From NCBI GenBank assembly GCA_016713865.1, contig JADJOG010000002.1:127554-191553 (forward strand): DNA of 64,000 bases, given 5' to 3'. This document shows positions 23,983-33,110 of this stretch, one piece after another. Within the stretch, counting starts at the first letter, position 1. The number at the start of each line of letters is the position of its first letter. Both the position numbers and the translations under genes were made by a program. The DNA is from Flavobacteriales bacterium (lineage in GTDB: Bacteria; Bacteroidota; Bacteroidia; Flavobacteriales_F; PHOS-HE28). The notes under the pieces were generated by a model. That model saw only the letters and a list, made by a program, of their open reading frames with translations. It made no database searches and was not told the origin of the DNA.

Positions 23983-26867
23983 CAGGCTTCCACGGTCATG
24001 TATTCCTCGATCGGCGGGCAAGTGCAGATCAGGTTGCGGTCGCCGAAGGCATTGTCAACGCGGCTAACGGTGGGCCAGTATTTCCACTCGCGGTTGACAT
24101 TGGCCGGGAAGGCCGCTTGCTCGCGCGAGTAGAGGTGGCTCCACTCGTTGGCGCATACTTCTTCACTGGTGTGCGGCGCGTTCTTCAGCACGTTATCAAC
24201 CTTGTCGGCCTTGCCTTGCTCAATGGCGGCGATCTCCTGCCGGATGCTGATCATGGCCTCGACGAAACGATCCAGTTCGGCCTTGCTCTCGCTCTCGGTG
24301 GGTTCCACCATCAGCGTCTCGGCCACCGGGAAGCTCACCGTGGGCGCGTGGAATCCGTAGTCCATCAGGCGCTTGGCCACATCGCTCACATCCACGCCGG
24401 CCGCGCGCTTGAAGTCGCGGCAATCGAGGATCATCTCGTGCGCCACCATGCCCTCGCTGCCCACATAGAGGATCGGGTAGTGCTTCTCGAGTTTCGCGCG
24501 GAGGTAGTTGGCATTGAGGATGGCGTAACGCGTGGCATCCGTAAGGCCCTCGCCACCGAGCATCTTGATGTAGCCGTAGCTGATCAGCAGGATGAGCGAG
24601 CTGCCCCAGGGCGCGGCGCTCACGGCAGGAACAGCTTGTTCTCCGCCGGTCTTGATTATTGGGTGACCGGGCAGGAAGGGCTTCAGCTTGTCGTTCACGC
24701 AAATGGGACCCATGCCGGGGCCGCCGCCGCCGTGCGGAATGGCAAATGTTTTGTGCAGGTTCAGGTGGCACACATCGGCGCCAATCTCGCCGGGACTGGT
24801 GAGGCCCACTTGCGCATTCATGTTGGCGCCATCCATGTAAACGAGGCCGCCATTCGCGTGAATGGTGCTGGTGATATCCTTGATGCTCTCCTCATACACC
24901 CCGTGCGTGCTCGGGTAGGTCACCATCAAGCAGCTCAGCGTGTCCTTGTATTGTTCGGCCTTCGCTTTCAGGTCGGCCACATCCACATGGCCTTCGCCAT
25001 CGGCCTTCACCACCACCACCTGCATGCCGGCCATCACGGCGCTGGCCGGATTGGTGCCGTGCGCGCTGCTGGGGATCAAAGCGATGTTGCGCTTGCTGTC
25101 GCCGCGTGATTCGTGGTAGGCGCGGATCACGAGCAGGCCCGCGTATTCGCCCTGTGCGCCGCTGTTGGGTTGAAGCGAAACAGCGGTGAAGCCCGTGGCC
25201 TTGGCGAGTTGCTCACTCAATTCCGCGAACACCTGCTGGTAGCCCTGCACCTGTTCCACCGGAGCGAAGGGATGGATGTAGGCCCACTCCGGTCGCGTTA
25301 TCGGCCACAGGGTCGCGGCGGCATTCAGCTTCATGGTGCATGAGCCGAGCGGGATCATGCCGTGGACGAGCGAGAAATCCTTGTTCTCCAAGCGCTTCAT
25401 GTAGCGCATGAGCTCGGTCTCGCTATGGTGCGTGTTGAAGACCGGATGCGTGAGGAAGTCGCTCTTGCGCTGCAGGTCGGCGGGCACGCTCATAGGAGCG
25501 CCGTTGCTGGCAGAACTCGGTGCCTTGGTGCCAGCGGCTTCTGCGAGCGCTGCGATCACATCGGTCACGTCCGAAGGGCGCACCGTTTCATCGAAGGTGA
25601 TGCTCACGCTGCTTCCAGCCTGCGCTGAGCCAGTCGAAGCGTAGCGGAAGTTGATGCCATGCTTTTCGGAGACCTCCTTCACCTTCTTCACATCCTTCAC
25701 ACCGGAAAGCGTGATCGTATCGAAGTAGATCCGTTCGCCACCGTGTAGCCCATCGCCTTTGCGGTCTCAGCAACGTTGCACGTGTGCGCATGAACGTTGC
25801 GCGCGATGCGCTTCAGGCCATCGGGGCCATGATACACGGCGTACATGCCGGCCATCACGGCGAGCAGTGCCTGTGCCGTGCAGATGTTGCTGGTGGCCTT
25901 GTCGCGGCGGATATGCTGCTCGCGCGTTTGCAGCGCCATGCGCAGTCCTTGTTTGCCACGGCGGTCCTGGCTCACGCCGATGATGCGGCCGGGAATCAAG
26001 CGTTTGTATTCGTCGCTGCAGCAGAAGAAGGCTGCGTGCGGACCACCATAGCCCATGGGCACGCCGAAGCGCTGGCTGTTGCCCACGCACACATCGGCGC
26101 CCCATTCGCCCGGAGGCGCAAGCAGCACGAGCGAGAGCAAGTCGGCGCACACTGCGGTTTTCACACCTACGGCTTTCGCCTTGATCACCAGCGAGCGGTA
26201 GTCGTTCACGCTGCCATCGATCGCCGGGTATTGCAGCGCGAGGCCGAAGTAGCCAGCGGCCGGATCGAAATCCTTTGCATCGCCCACCACCAACTCCACA
26301 CCGATGGGCGCGCAACGGGTCTTCAGCACATCGATGTTCTGCGGATAGAGGCCCTTGTCGGCGAAGAACTTGTGCGCATTGTTCAGCTCCTTCGGCCGCG
26401 CCGCGTAGAGCATGTGCATGGCTTCGGCGATGGCCGTGGCTTCATCCAGGAGCGATGCGTTGGCGATGGGCAGTCCGGTGAGCTCGCTGCACATCGTCTG
26501 GAAATTCAGCAGCGCTTCCAAACGGCCCTGCGAGATCTCCGCTTGATAGGGCGTGTAGGCCGTGTACCAACCGGGATTCTCCAGGATGTTGCGCAGGATG
26601 GGCTGCGGCACGATGGTCCCGTTGTACCCTGGCCGATGTAGCTACGGGAATTGCTTGTTGCCCCGGCCGAGGTCGCGCATGTGCTCGAGGTATTCGAGCT
26701 CGGTCATCGCCGGGCCTACATCGGAGTGCGTTCTTCGCGCGGATGCCCTTGGGCACGGTGCGGTCGATGAGTTCATCCATTGACGATACGCCGATGGCCT
26801 TGAGCATGGCCTTGGTCTCTTCGGCGTTGGGACCAATGTGGCGCTCCTGGTAGCTGACAACGTTCAT
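23982..26867 (-). pseudogene. gcvP: Glycine dehydrogenase (P-protein), four frameshifts
   Basis: The joined reading spans about 960 residues, the normal length of the one-chain P-protein, which decarboxylates glycine with PLP and passes the aminomethyl group to GcvH. Recognisable parts in order are the N-terminus YQERHIGPNAEETKAMLKAIG, ENPGWYTAYTPYQAEISQGR, MGYGGPHAAFFCCSDEYKR, and the PLP-lysine region CHLNLHKTFAIPHGGGGPG. Frame changes fall near 25736-25743, 26627-26631, 26642-26648 and 26709-26715. Each is undone by a single base, giving SYIGQGYNGT, AMTELEYLEHM and TVGERIYFD, the expected family sequences. I treat the gene as functional but badly called. The start is ATG 26867, behind the -7 element at 26890-26897. 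Confidence 0.85.
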
Positions 26868-26889
26868 GGGGGTGTGCTGAAAAGCGGGG

Positions 26890-26897
26890 CGAATATA
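26890..26897 (-). promoter_or_regulatory. -7 promoter element of gcvP
   Basis: TATATTCG on the minus strand matches TAnnTTTG with one change and ends 22 nt before the gcvP ATG. No TTTG is found at the ideal -33 position. Confidence 0.4.
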
Positions 26898-26962
26898 CCC
26901 GGAGCGTGGAGCGGCTTCCGGACCCGCCTGCCGATTGGTTGGTAAGCATTTGGCCACCCATG

Positions 26963-27609
26963 ATGCGGCTCCCCGATCCTCTTGCTGGCCCTCGCCAGTC
27001 TTTCTATCAGCCGCGCGCAGCTCGAACCCTTCCGGCCCGACCGCATCCTGCTCATGAACGGGCAGATCATCGAGGCGCGGGTACTGGGCCAGAGCACCTT
27101 CGAGGTGCGCTACCTCGAGTTCGGAAAGAACAGTAAGCGGAAGGAGCGCGCCGAGCCCACCGAGAACGTGTTCAGCGTGACTGATAGTCTCGGACGCGAA
27201 CGGGTGTGGTATTTCCACGATACGGTCTTCGGCAACGAGCTCTCGGTGCAAGAGATGCGCTGGTTCATCAAGGGCGAGCAGGATGCGCGGTCGGGCTACA
27301 AGCCTCGCATCGCGACTTGGGGCGGCTTTCTTGTGGGTGCAGGCGCCAGCATCGCCCTCAACTTAGAGGTGAATGCGCTCTTCATCCCGCCGGTATATGC
27401 AGCTGCCATGGCCCTGCTGCGCGTGCATGTGACCCGTGGCTCACTCAGCGATCCCTACTTGGAAGGCGAACCCAACTACGCGTACGGTTATGCCAAGGTG
27501 GGGCGCAGCAGCGGGTCATCCGCAGCCTCATTAGCACGGCAGCGGGCATCGCGTGGGTGTGGGCGTGCGGCAGTTCATCATCAATCCCAACTTGGAGGGA
27601 TACAACTAG
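26963..27609 (+). pseudogene. Unknown exported protein, probably three frameshifts
   Basis: I do not recognise a named family. Removing one C from CCCC at 26971-26974 gives the signal peptide MRLPILLLALASLSISRAQ. The body then reads DRILLMNGQIIEARVLGQST, EVRYLEFGKNSKRKER and a membrane-like segment (LVGAGASIALNLEVNALFIPPVYAAAMALL in two parts). Two further single-base changes near 27501-27516 and 27545-27556 lead to a C-terminal helix and the ending QFIINPNLEGYN, stop 27609. The layout (signal, small beta-rich domain for a 'make X, record in Y' style motif, C-terminal hydrophobic region) is common in uncharacterised Bacteroidota proteins. It precedes the UbiA-like gene by 3 bp. Confidence 0.55.
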
Positions 27610-27612
27610 GTC

Positions 27613-28467
27613 ATGCACCAGGCCATCAAGAACCCGGTACTGCGGTTCATGGTCCATGGGCATTTGGTGCTGGCGCTGGGCGCGGCCTTGCAAGTGTGGT
27701 GGATCGGTGAGCACTGGTTCGGCCAAGGCTCATGGTACAAGTCAGCGGCTGCCTTCTTCGCCACCATCGCATGCTATGGCTACAACCGGTTGATGCGTTC
27801 GCGCGATGCGGATTTGAGTGAGGTGGCATTCTTCTATTGGTATCGGCGGCATGCCAAGCTCATGTGGGCGGTTGCGATTGCCAGCGTGGTAATCGTACTT
27901 GGATTGATCGCGCCTGAATTGCCCGTGCTGATCGAGAGGCTTGGGGTCGTTGTAATACCAGCGCTGCTGTATGTCACGCCGCTGCGCACGAAGACTGGAC
28001 ATGTGATCGGCCTGCGGCATGTGCCGGGACTGAAATCGCTGCTGGTGGCGTGGGTGTGGGCGGCGGGAACGGTGCTGTTGGCTGCGGATGAGGTCACCGG
28101 ATTGGACTGGTTGCTCGTGATCGTCCTGCTGAGTTTCTATTGGTCCATTGCCATTGCATTCGATCTGCGTGACGCGAGTGTTGATGCTTCGGGCCTGCGC
28201 ACGTTTCCGCAGTTGTTCGGGGTGCGTGTCTCGAAGTTCATCGCCGGACTGCTGCTGATCCCTTTGGCTTATATGCTCGTTGGCATGTACGTAATCAAAG
28301 TGAATGGTGGCCGGGACTGGTCCATGCTAGTGCCACTGCTCGTGCTTCTGTTGATGGTGGTTCTCATCATCCGTTCGTCGCCGCAACGCGGCTGGTCCCA
28401 TTGGCTCGTCCTCGATGGCTGCATCGCCCTGATCCCGCTGCTCGCCATCCTCGGCAGCCTATGCTGA
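27613..28467 (+). CDS. UbiA-like multi-pass membrane protein
   Basis: The 284-residue protein has eight or nine predicted helices and the segment AIAFDLRDASVDASGLRTFPQLFG, which matches the second aspartate-rich motif (DxxxD) of UbiA prenyltransferases. The first motif is not in its usual NDxxDxxxD form (YNRLMRSRDADLSE is the nearest), so catalytic activity as a prenyltransferase is uncertain. UbiA proteins attach isoprenyl chains to aromatic or other acceptors in the membrane. Similar degenerate UbiA-like proteins are widespread in Flavobacteriia. It is followed after 45 bp by kynU, which has its own -7 element. Confidence 0.65.
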   Translation: MHQAIKNPVLRFMVHGHLVLALGAALQVWWIGEHWFGQGSWYKSAAAFFATIACYGYNRLMRSRDADLSEVAFFYWYRRHAKLMWAVAIASVVIVLGLIAPELPVLIERLGVVVIPALLYVTPLRTKTGHVIGLRHVPGLKSLLVAWVWAAGTVLLAADEVTGLDWLLVIVLLSFYWSIAIAFDLRDASVDASGLRTFPQLFGVRVSKFIAGLLLIPLAYMLVGMYVIKVNGGRDWSMLVPLLVLLLMVVLIIRSSPQRGWSHWLVLDGCIALIPLLAILGSLC

Positions 28468-28498
28468 CGGCGCTCATCATGCGCACCACCACCGCCGC

Positions 28499-28506
28499 TA
28501 CTTTCG
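28499..28506 (+). promoter_or_regulatory. -7 promoter element of kynU
   Basis: TACTTTCG (TAnnTTTG with one change) ends 6 nt before the kynU ATG, giving an almost leaderless transcript if used. The same octamer precedes lnt at 54307-54314. Confidence 0.45.
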
Positions 28507-28512
28507 CCACCG

Positions 28513-29812
28513 ATGCCCGATTTCCAGAACACGCTCGACTTCGCCCGCGCGCAGGATGCTTCCGATCCGCTGCGCGCCTTCCGCGATGAATTCCACTTTC
28601 CGCAGAAGGATGGCCAGCCCGTCATCTACTTCACCGGCAACTCGCTCGGGCTTCAACCCAAAGGCGCCGCTGCTGCGCTGAAGCAGGAGCTCGACGATTG
28701 GGCCACCTTCGGCGTGGAGGGCCACATGAAGGCCAAGCACCCGTGGTACAGCTACCACGAGGAACTCACGGCGATGACAGCGCGTCTTATCGGCGCGAAG
28801 GAGAGCGAAGTGGTGGTGATGAACCAGCTCACCAGCAACCTGCACTTCCTGATGGTGAGTTTCTACCAGCCGAACGGGAAGCGGCGGAAGATCCTCACCG
28901 AGCAACGGCCATTCCCAAGTGACACCTACGCCTTCGCATCGCAGATCAGCTTTCACGGCGGCGATTCCGATAAGGACTTGATCGAAGTGCAGCCCCGCGC
29001 TGGCGAATACACGCTTCGCACAGAGGACATCATCGCGCGCATAAACGAACTGGGTGATGAACTCGCGCTCGTCTGCTTCGGCGGCGTGAACTTCTACACC
29101 GGACAAGCCTTCGATATGGCGGCGATCACCAAGGCCGCGCATGCCGTTGGCGCCTACGCTGGATATGACCTCGCGCACGCTGCCGGCAACCTGCATCTCA
29201 AGCTGCACGAATGGAACGCCGACTTCGCCGCGTGGTGTACCTACAAGTACCTCAACAGCGGTCCGGGCAGCGTGGCTGGCGCCGTCGCATGAGCGTCACC
29301 ACGGAAAAGGGTTGCCGCTCTTCGCCGGCTGGTGGGGGCACGACAAGCACGAACGGTTCAAGATGGAGCGCACCTTCAAGGCCATGAACACCGCCGAGGC
29401 CTGGCAGGTGAGCAATGCGCCGGTCTTCAGCATGGCGGTGCATCGCGCGGCGCTGGAGCAATTCGATCGCGCGGGCATCGCGAACCTGCGCGCGAAGAGT
29501 GAACAACTCACCAGCTACTTGGCGTTCATCATCGGCGAGGTGGCGAAGGCGACCGGTGCGAAGCTGGAAGTGATCACTCCGAGCGATCCCGCGCAGCGCG
29601 GCTGCCAGTTGAGCATCGTGGCCCATGGCAAAGGCAAGGACCTCTTCCATGCGATCAGCGCGAAGGGCGTGGTGGCCGATTGGCGCGAACCCAACCCCGG
29701 CTCGCCGGCCGGGGCAGGCGTCATCCGTGTAGCTCCCGTGCCGATGTACAATTCGTTCGAGGACGTGTATCGTTTCGGACAGATTCTGACGGCGGCGATA
29801 TGCAACGCGTAA
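28513..29812 (+). pseudogene. kynU: Kynureninase, one frameshift
   Basis: Kynureninase is a cytosolic PLP enzyme that splits kynurenine or 3-hydroxykynurenine to (3-hydroxy)anthranilate and alanine. The first frame (260 residues) contains YFTGNSLGLQPKGAAA, EVVVMNQLTSNLHFLMVSFY, the aspartate region YDLAHAAGNLHLKLHEWNAD, and the PLP-lysine loop WCTYKYLNSGPGS. The second frame holds HERHHGKGLPLFAGWWGHD, FKMERTFKAMNTAEAWQVSN and REPNPGSPAGAGVIRVAPVPMYN. Removing one base near 29286-29289 joins them as SVAGAVHERHHG. The corrected protein of about 432 residues is full length. It is followed directly by kmo. Confidence 0.88.
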
Positions 29813-29846
29813 CCCGCAACCCGTCAACCTGCAACACGCAACCTGC
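29811..29846. repeat. CAACC-type repeat between kynU and kmo
   Basis: Directly after the kynU stop lies AACCCGCAACCCGTCAACC followed by further GCAAC(AC/CT)GCAACCTGCAA words, ending 3 bp before the kmo ATG. It belongs to the same family as 12234-12284 and 46740-46797. Confidence 0.6.
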
Positions 29847-29849
29847 AAA

Positions 29850-31283
29850 ATGAACGGGAAACAGATCACCATCGTCGGCGGCGGATTGGTCGGCAGTTTG
29901 CTGGCCGTATTCCTAGCCAAGCGCGGACATAGGATCAACGTGTTCGAGCGCCGCGCCGATCCGCGCAAGAGCAACGTGTATGCAGGTCGAAGCATCAACC
30001 TGGTGGTGAGCCATCGCGGATGGACCGCGCTGAAGGCCGCTGGTGTACACGAGGCCGTGGAGCGCATCGTGGTGCCCGTGCATGCCCGCATGACGCACGA
30101 CCGCGACGGCAAGCTCACGCGCCTGCCCTACAGCATCGATGAGCGCGCCATCCACAGTGTGAGTCGTGGCGAGCTGAACAAGGTGATGCTGAGCGAAGCG
30201 GAGAAGTTCCCCAATGTGAAGCTGCATTTCGAGCATCGCTGCACGAGCGTGAATCTCGAGACGGGCACCTGCACCTTCCACAACGAAGCCACCGGCGAAG
30301 CGAGCGCTGTGCCGGCCGATGTGGTCTTCGGAAGTGATGGCGCGCCGAGCGCTGTGCGACAGGAGTTCATGAAGCACCGCTTCACCTTCAGCCAGACCTA
30401 CATCGAGCACGACTACAAGGAGATCGCCTTCGCGCCGAATGCGGATGGTACGCCGCGCATGGACCCGCACTGCCTGCACATTTGGCCGCGCCGCTGGTTC
30501 ATGATGATGGGCCTCGCCAACACCGATGGCGGTTTCACGGGAACGCTCTTCATGCCGCACACGGCGTCAGCCGTCATTCCGGAGGCCGGGCGGCCGAAGG
30601 GCGCTGGTCCAGGACTCGCGAGACGTGGCGAAGCGACGGAATCTCACCCAGCCATTCCTGCATTTGATCAGATCAAGGACGAGCAGGACCTCATGCGCTT
30701 CTTCGAGGAGCATTTCCGCGATGCGACCCCCATGCTTCCCGATCTCGCCGAGCAATACTTCCGCAACCCGCAGAGCAACCTCGCCATCATCCGCTGCTCG
30801 CCGTGGACCTACAAGGACAAGGTGGCGCTGATCGGCGATGCGGCCCACGCCATCGTGCCTTTCTATGGCGAAGGCATGAACGCCGGCTACGAGGATTGCA
30901 AGGTGCTCAACGATATCCTGAACGAACACGGCGACGACAACTGGGCCACCGTGCTCGATGCCTACCACAAAGCGCGCAAGCCCAACGGCGATGCCATCGC
31001 CGATCTCTCATTGCGCAACTTCGTGGAGATGCGCGACCTCGTTGCCGATCCGAAGTTCATTCTGCGCAAGAAGATCGAAGGCCGCCTGCAAGCGCGCCAC
31101 CCCGACAAATGGCTGCCGCTCTACAGCCAGGTGAAGTTCAGCGACATCGGCTACAAGACCGCTTGGGACGAGGGCCTGCGCCACGACCGCATCATGGAGC
31201 AGGTGCTTGCCATGCCGGGCATCGAGGAGAAATGGGAGAGCGAGGAGGTGGAGCGGAAGGCGCTGGGGTTGTTGGAGAAGTGA
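29850..31283 (+). CDS. kmo: Kynurenine 3-monooxygenase with in-frame insertion
   Basis: KMO is an FAD-dependent hydroxylase that converts kynurenine to 3-hydroxykynurenine with NADPH and O2. The 477-residue protein shows the Rossmann loop ITIVGGGLVGSLLAVFLAKRG, the KMO-type GRSINLVVSHRG, the FAD segment LIGDAAHAIVPFYGEGMNAGYEDC, and a hydrophobic C-terminal region. Residues of about 240-267 (SAVIPEAGRPKGAGPGLARR and onward) have no place in the family, and their DNA (30571-30646) looks like a palindromic repeat inserted in frame. Without the insert the protein is about 450 residues, the usual length. The insert falls in a surface loop between TLFMPHT and the FDQIKDEQDLMRFF helix, so activity may survive. 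With kynU it forms part of the tryptophan-to-quinolinate route. Confidence 0.92.
   Translation: MNGKQITIVGGGLVGSLLAVFLAKRGHRINVFERRADPRKSNVYAGRSINLVVSHRGWTALKAAGVHEAVERIVVPVHARMTHDRDGKLTRLPYSIDERAIHSVSRGELNKVMLSEAEKFPNVKLHFEHRCTSVNLETGTCTFHNEATGEASAVPADVVFGSDGAPSAVRQEFMKHRFTFSQTYIEHDYKEIAFAPNADGTPRMDPHCLHIWPRRWFMMMGLANTDGGFTGTLFMPHTASAVIPEAGRPKGAGPGLARRGEATESHPAIPAFDQIKDEQDLMRFFEEHFRDATPMLPDLAEQYFRNPQSNLAIIRCSPWTYKDKVALIGDAAHAIVPFYGEGMNAGYEDCKVLNDILNEHGDDNWATVLDAYHKARKPNGDAIADLSLRNFVEMRDLVADPKFILRKKIEGRLQARHPDKWLPLYSQVKFSDIGYKTAWDEGLRHDRIMEQVLAMPGIEEKWESEEVERKALGLLEK
30571..30646. repeat. GTCATTCCGG...CGGAATCTC palindromic element inside kmo
   Basis: ATTCCG (30576-30581) and CGGAAT (30637-30642) form the ends of a GC-rich element with further internal complementarity (GGAGGCCGG/CGGCC). 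The GTCATTCC...GGAATCTC ends are typical of REP-like dispersed repeats. Here it adds about 28 codons in frame. Confidence 0.55.
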
Positions 31284-31297
31284 TTCGCGATGAAGAG

Positions 31298-31819
31298 ATG
31301 AGAATCGTTTCTCGAATTCGGTCAAAGAGCTTTCTGAAGTTCACGCTTTTCGAGCATGCAATCATCACGACATTGATCGGAGCAGGTATTCCTGCGATGC
31401 TATTCTTCGGAATAATGATGTCTGGTCGGCGGAACAGCGATTCGGCTGTTGAACTGATCGAGACCTTCTTTGCAGATGAGGGAACGAAGCTGATGGCTGT
31501 TGTAGCCATTGTAGCAGCGATTGTGAATTTGATCGTTCTCGGGATAAGAAACTCTGAGATGGTGGTGTTAGCCGAATTGGATGATGCGCGCAAATCGCTG
31601 AAGCTGGAAGTCAGACGGAGGCGCACTAGAACCCTCCGCTCGGTGGAAGTGCCATTTGAGCGATTGGTTTGGCGGCGAACCAAGACGGCCAAGATTCCCG
31701 CTGTACCCAGTTACATTGGCTATGAGTTCTTGGACGGCGCGACGGTTGTTGGAAGTCTACCGACCATTTCACATGGGATGATCAGCAACGGAGGGTCAAG
31801 AGTTTCCTTGCAGAGCTGA
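31298..31819 (+). CDS. Unknown two-helix membrane protein of lower GC
   Basis: This is a 173-residue protein that I do not recognise. It has two hydrophobic segments (IITTLIGAGIPAMLFFGIM at about 22-40 and LMAVVAIVAAIVNLIVLGI at about 62-80), a charged region rich in arginine (LKLEVRRRRTRTLRSVEV), and a C-terminal part of about 60 residues without obvious motif. GC is visibly lower than in the neighbouring genes and codon choice is more relaxed, suggesting recent acquisition or weak selection. I start at ATG 31298, 15 bp after the kmo stop; the longer frame overlaps kmo and is not credible. Confidence 0.55.
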   Translation: MRIVSRIRSKSFLKFTLFEHAIITTLIGAGIPAMLFFGIMMSGRRNSDSAVELIETFFADEGTKLMAVVAIVAAIVNLIVLGIRNSEMVVLAELDDARKSLKLEVRRRRTRTLRSVEVPFERLVWRRTKTAKIPAVPSYIGYEFLDGATVVGSLPTISHGMISNGGSRVSLQS

Positions 31820-31851
31820 ACGAGCGAGTTGTCGTTGGCGGCTAGAGGATT

Positions 31852-32067
31852 CTAGCATTCCCCCTGCCCTACCACCCTCACCCCCTCGCGCCGCGCCATG
31901 CATTCGTTGCAGTAAGTGCGCCCATCGCAGCCGCACACGCCGGGGCAATCCTCGGTGCAGAAGTCGTTCTTGTGCTTGGCGCGCAGGTTGGGGTCGGGGC
32001 AGTCGCCGCACTTGCCGCATGCGGCAGCGGTCAAGACAAGGGCGAGTAGGAGAGGGAGATTTTTCAT
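31852..32067 (-). CDS. Kazal-type protease-inhibitor-like lipoprotein
   Basis: The 71-residue product has a lipoprotein signal (MKNLPLLLALVLTAAAC, lipobox TAAAC) followed by a compact cysteine-rich domain. The domain contains FCTEDCPGVCGCDGRTYCNE and a terminal VRVVGQGEC, matching the Kazal pattern VCGxDGxTYxNxC...GxC. Kazal domains inhibit serine proteases by presenting a rigid loop. In bacteria, surface-anchored versions are occasional and their targets are unknown. Twelve cysteines in the predicted mature part suggest folding in the periplasm with disulfides. The start is ATG 32067, behind GATTTTTC; the next gene on the plus strand is divergent. Confidence 0.82.
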   Translation of the reverse strand: MKNLPLLLALVLTAAACGKCGDCPDPNLRAKHKNDFCTEDCPGVCGCDGRTYCNECMARREGVRVVGQGEC

Positions 32068-32183
32068 GCTCCCAAGACAATGCAGCACGCCCCAGCGCTG
32101 CCTGCGCCAACCCACACCCCCGCGTTGACACTTTCGCCCTCCAGCACGCGTTCTCCCACAGCCCGTCGCGCCAACTTTCGTCC

Positions 32184-33032
32184 ATGCGAAGTCTTGTGCT
32201 TGCAATCACGCTCTTGATATTCAATGCGCTGGCTCTGGCGCAACCCATGAGCCGCCGAAAGGCCGATATCATCCCGCTCGAAGGTCAGGCCAAGCGCATC
32301 GGCTGGTTCGTGGGGCCGGGCGTCACCTGGACGCACACGCGCTTGAAGAATGAGGAAGAGGAAGTGCTCCGCAACGACAGCTTGCGGTACGTGACCACAT
32401 ACGATCCCGCAGGTAAGCTCGGGCTCTACCTCGAAGGCGGCATCACCGGGTACACGGGTGATCCGGTGATCATTGACTACCTCGACTTCGGCGTGGCCTA
32501 CAAGAATCTGCGCGGCGCCGAATCAACTGCAGGCACCTTGTGGCGTGGCGATACGGCCGCGTTGCCCATGGAAGCGGATGGCGATTTCGCTGAACGCTTG
32601 GTAACGGTGGCTTTTAATGCGAACAAGTTCATACAGACCGGCAACTACCAATTCGTGCAGCTGAGCCTTGGCGCCAATGCCGACATCCGGCTCGGCAGCG
32701 AATACAGTCATTCAGGCGATCCTGTGCTCAATAGCCACGAGTTCCCTCCCGACCTCATCACGCAAGCGCATTTCAAGGTGGGCTATGGCTTCAAGCTCAC
32801 GGGCCGCATGATCATGATCCCCGCGTTGGAAACACCCGTTTTCAGTGTAACGCCAACGGATCAGGGCTTCGGGCAACTGCAATGGTTCAGCAGCAATTAC
32901 CGCCCGATCATCCTCAGCGTTCGCTTCCTCTTCCTGCGTGCCCGCAACGGCTTCGATTGCCCGCCGCCGATCAAGCACAACGAGTTCGAGCGCGGAAGGA
33001 AGGAGTACAAGCCGGATAGCTACCACCCCTAG
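32184..33032 (+). CDS. Unknown exported, probably outer-membrane, protein
   Basis: The 282-residue protein starts with a signal peptide (MRSLVLAITLLIFNALALAQ). The rest alternates polar and hydrophobic residues in a way that suggests a beta-barrel (GWFVGPGVTWTHTRLKNE, KLGLYLEGGITGYTG, DYLDFGVAYKNLRG, RPIILSVRFLFLRARNGFDC). The end is a charged tail (FERGRKEYKPDSYHP) rather than the aromatic residue typical of BAM substrates. I do not recognise the family. AACTTTCG at 32173-32180, a -7-like element, ends only 3 nt before ATG 32184. Confidence 0.7.
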   Translation: MRSLVLAITLLIFNALALAQPMSRRKADIIPLEGQAKRIGWFVGPGVTWTHTRLKNEEEEVLRNDSLRYVTTYDPAGKLGLYLEGGITGYTGDPVIIDYLDFGVAYKNLRGAESTAGTLWRGDTAALPMEADGDFAERLVTVAFNANKFIQTGNYQFVQLSLGANADIRLGSEYSHSGDPVLNSHEFPPDLITQAHFKVGYGFKLTGRMIMIPALETPVFSVTPTDQGFGQLQWFSSNYRPIILSVRFLFLRARNGFDCPPPIKHNEFERGRKEYKPDSYHP

Positions 33033-33035
33033 TAG

Positions 33036-33100
33036 GAGCGGCAAGCGGCGAGGTCGCGAGCGGTCTGTCACTTGCCGCTCGTCGCTCCCGGACTCGCCGC
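33036..33100. repeat. Interlaced inverted repeats between convergent genes
   Basis: GAGCGGCAAG (33036-33045) pairs with CTTGCCGCTC (33071-33080), and GCGGCGAG (33045-33052) with CTCGCCGC (33093-33100). The two stems cannot form together. The element fills the gap between two convergent genes and could end transcription or be a REP-like repeat. Confidence 0.5.
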
Positions 33101-33110
33101 TTCTTCGCGC

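Noticed and set aside
23982..26867. Natural multi-subunit glycine dehydrogenase (GcvPA/GcvPB)
   Set aside because: The breaks do not fall at the known subunit boundary, and each is healed by a single base, so a one-chain gene with errors fits better.
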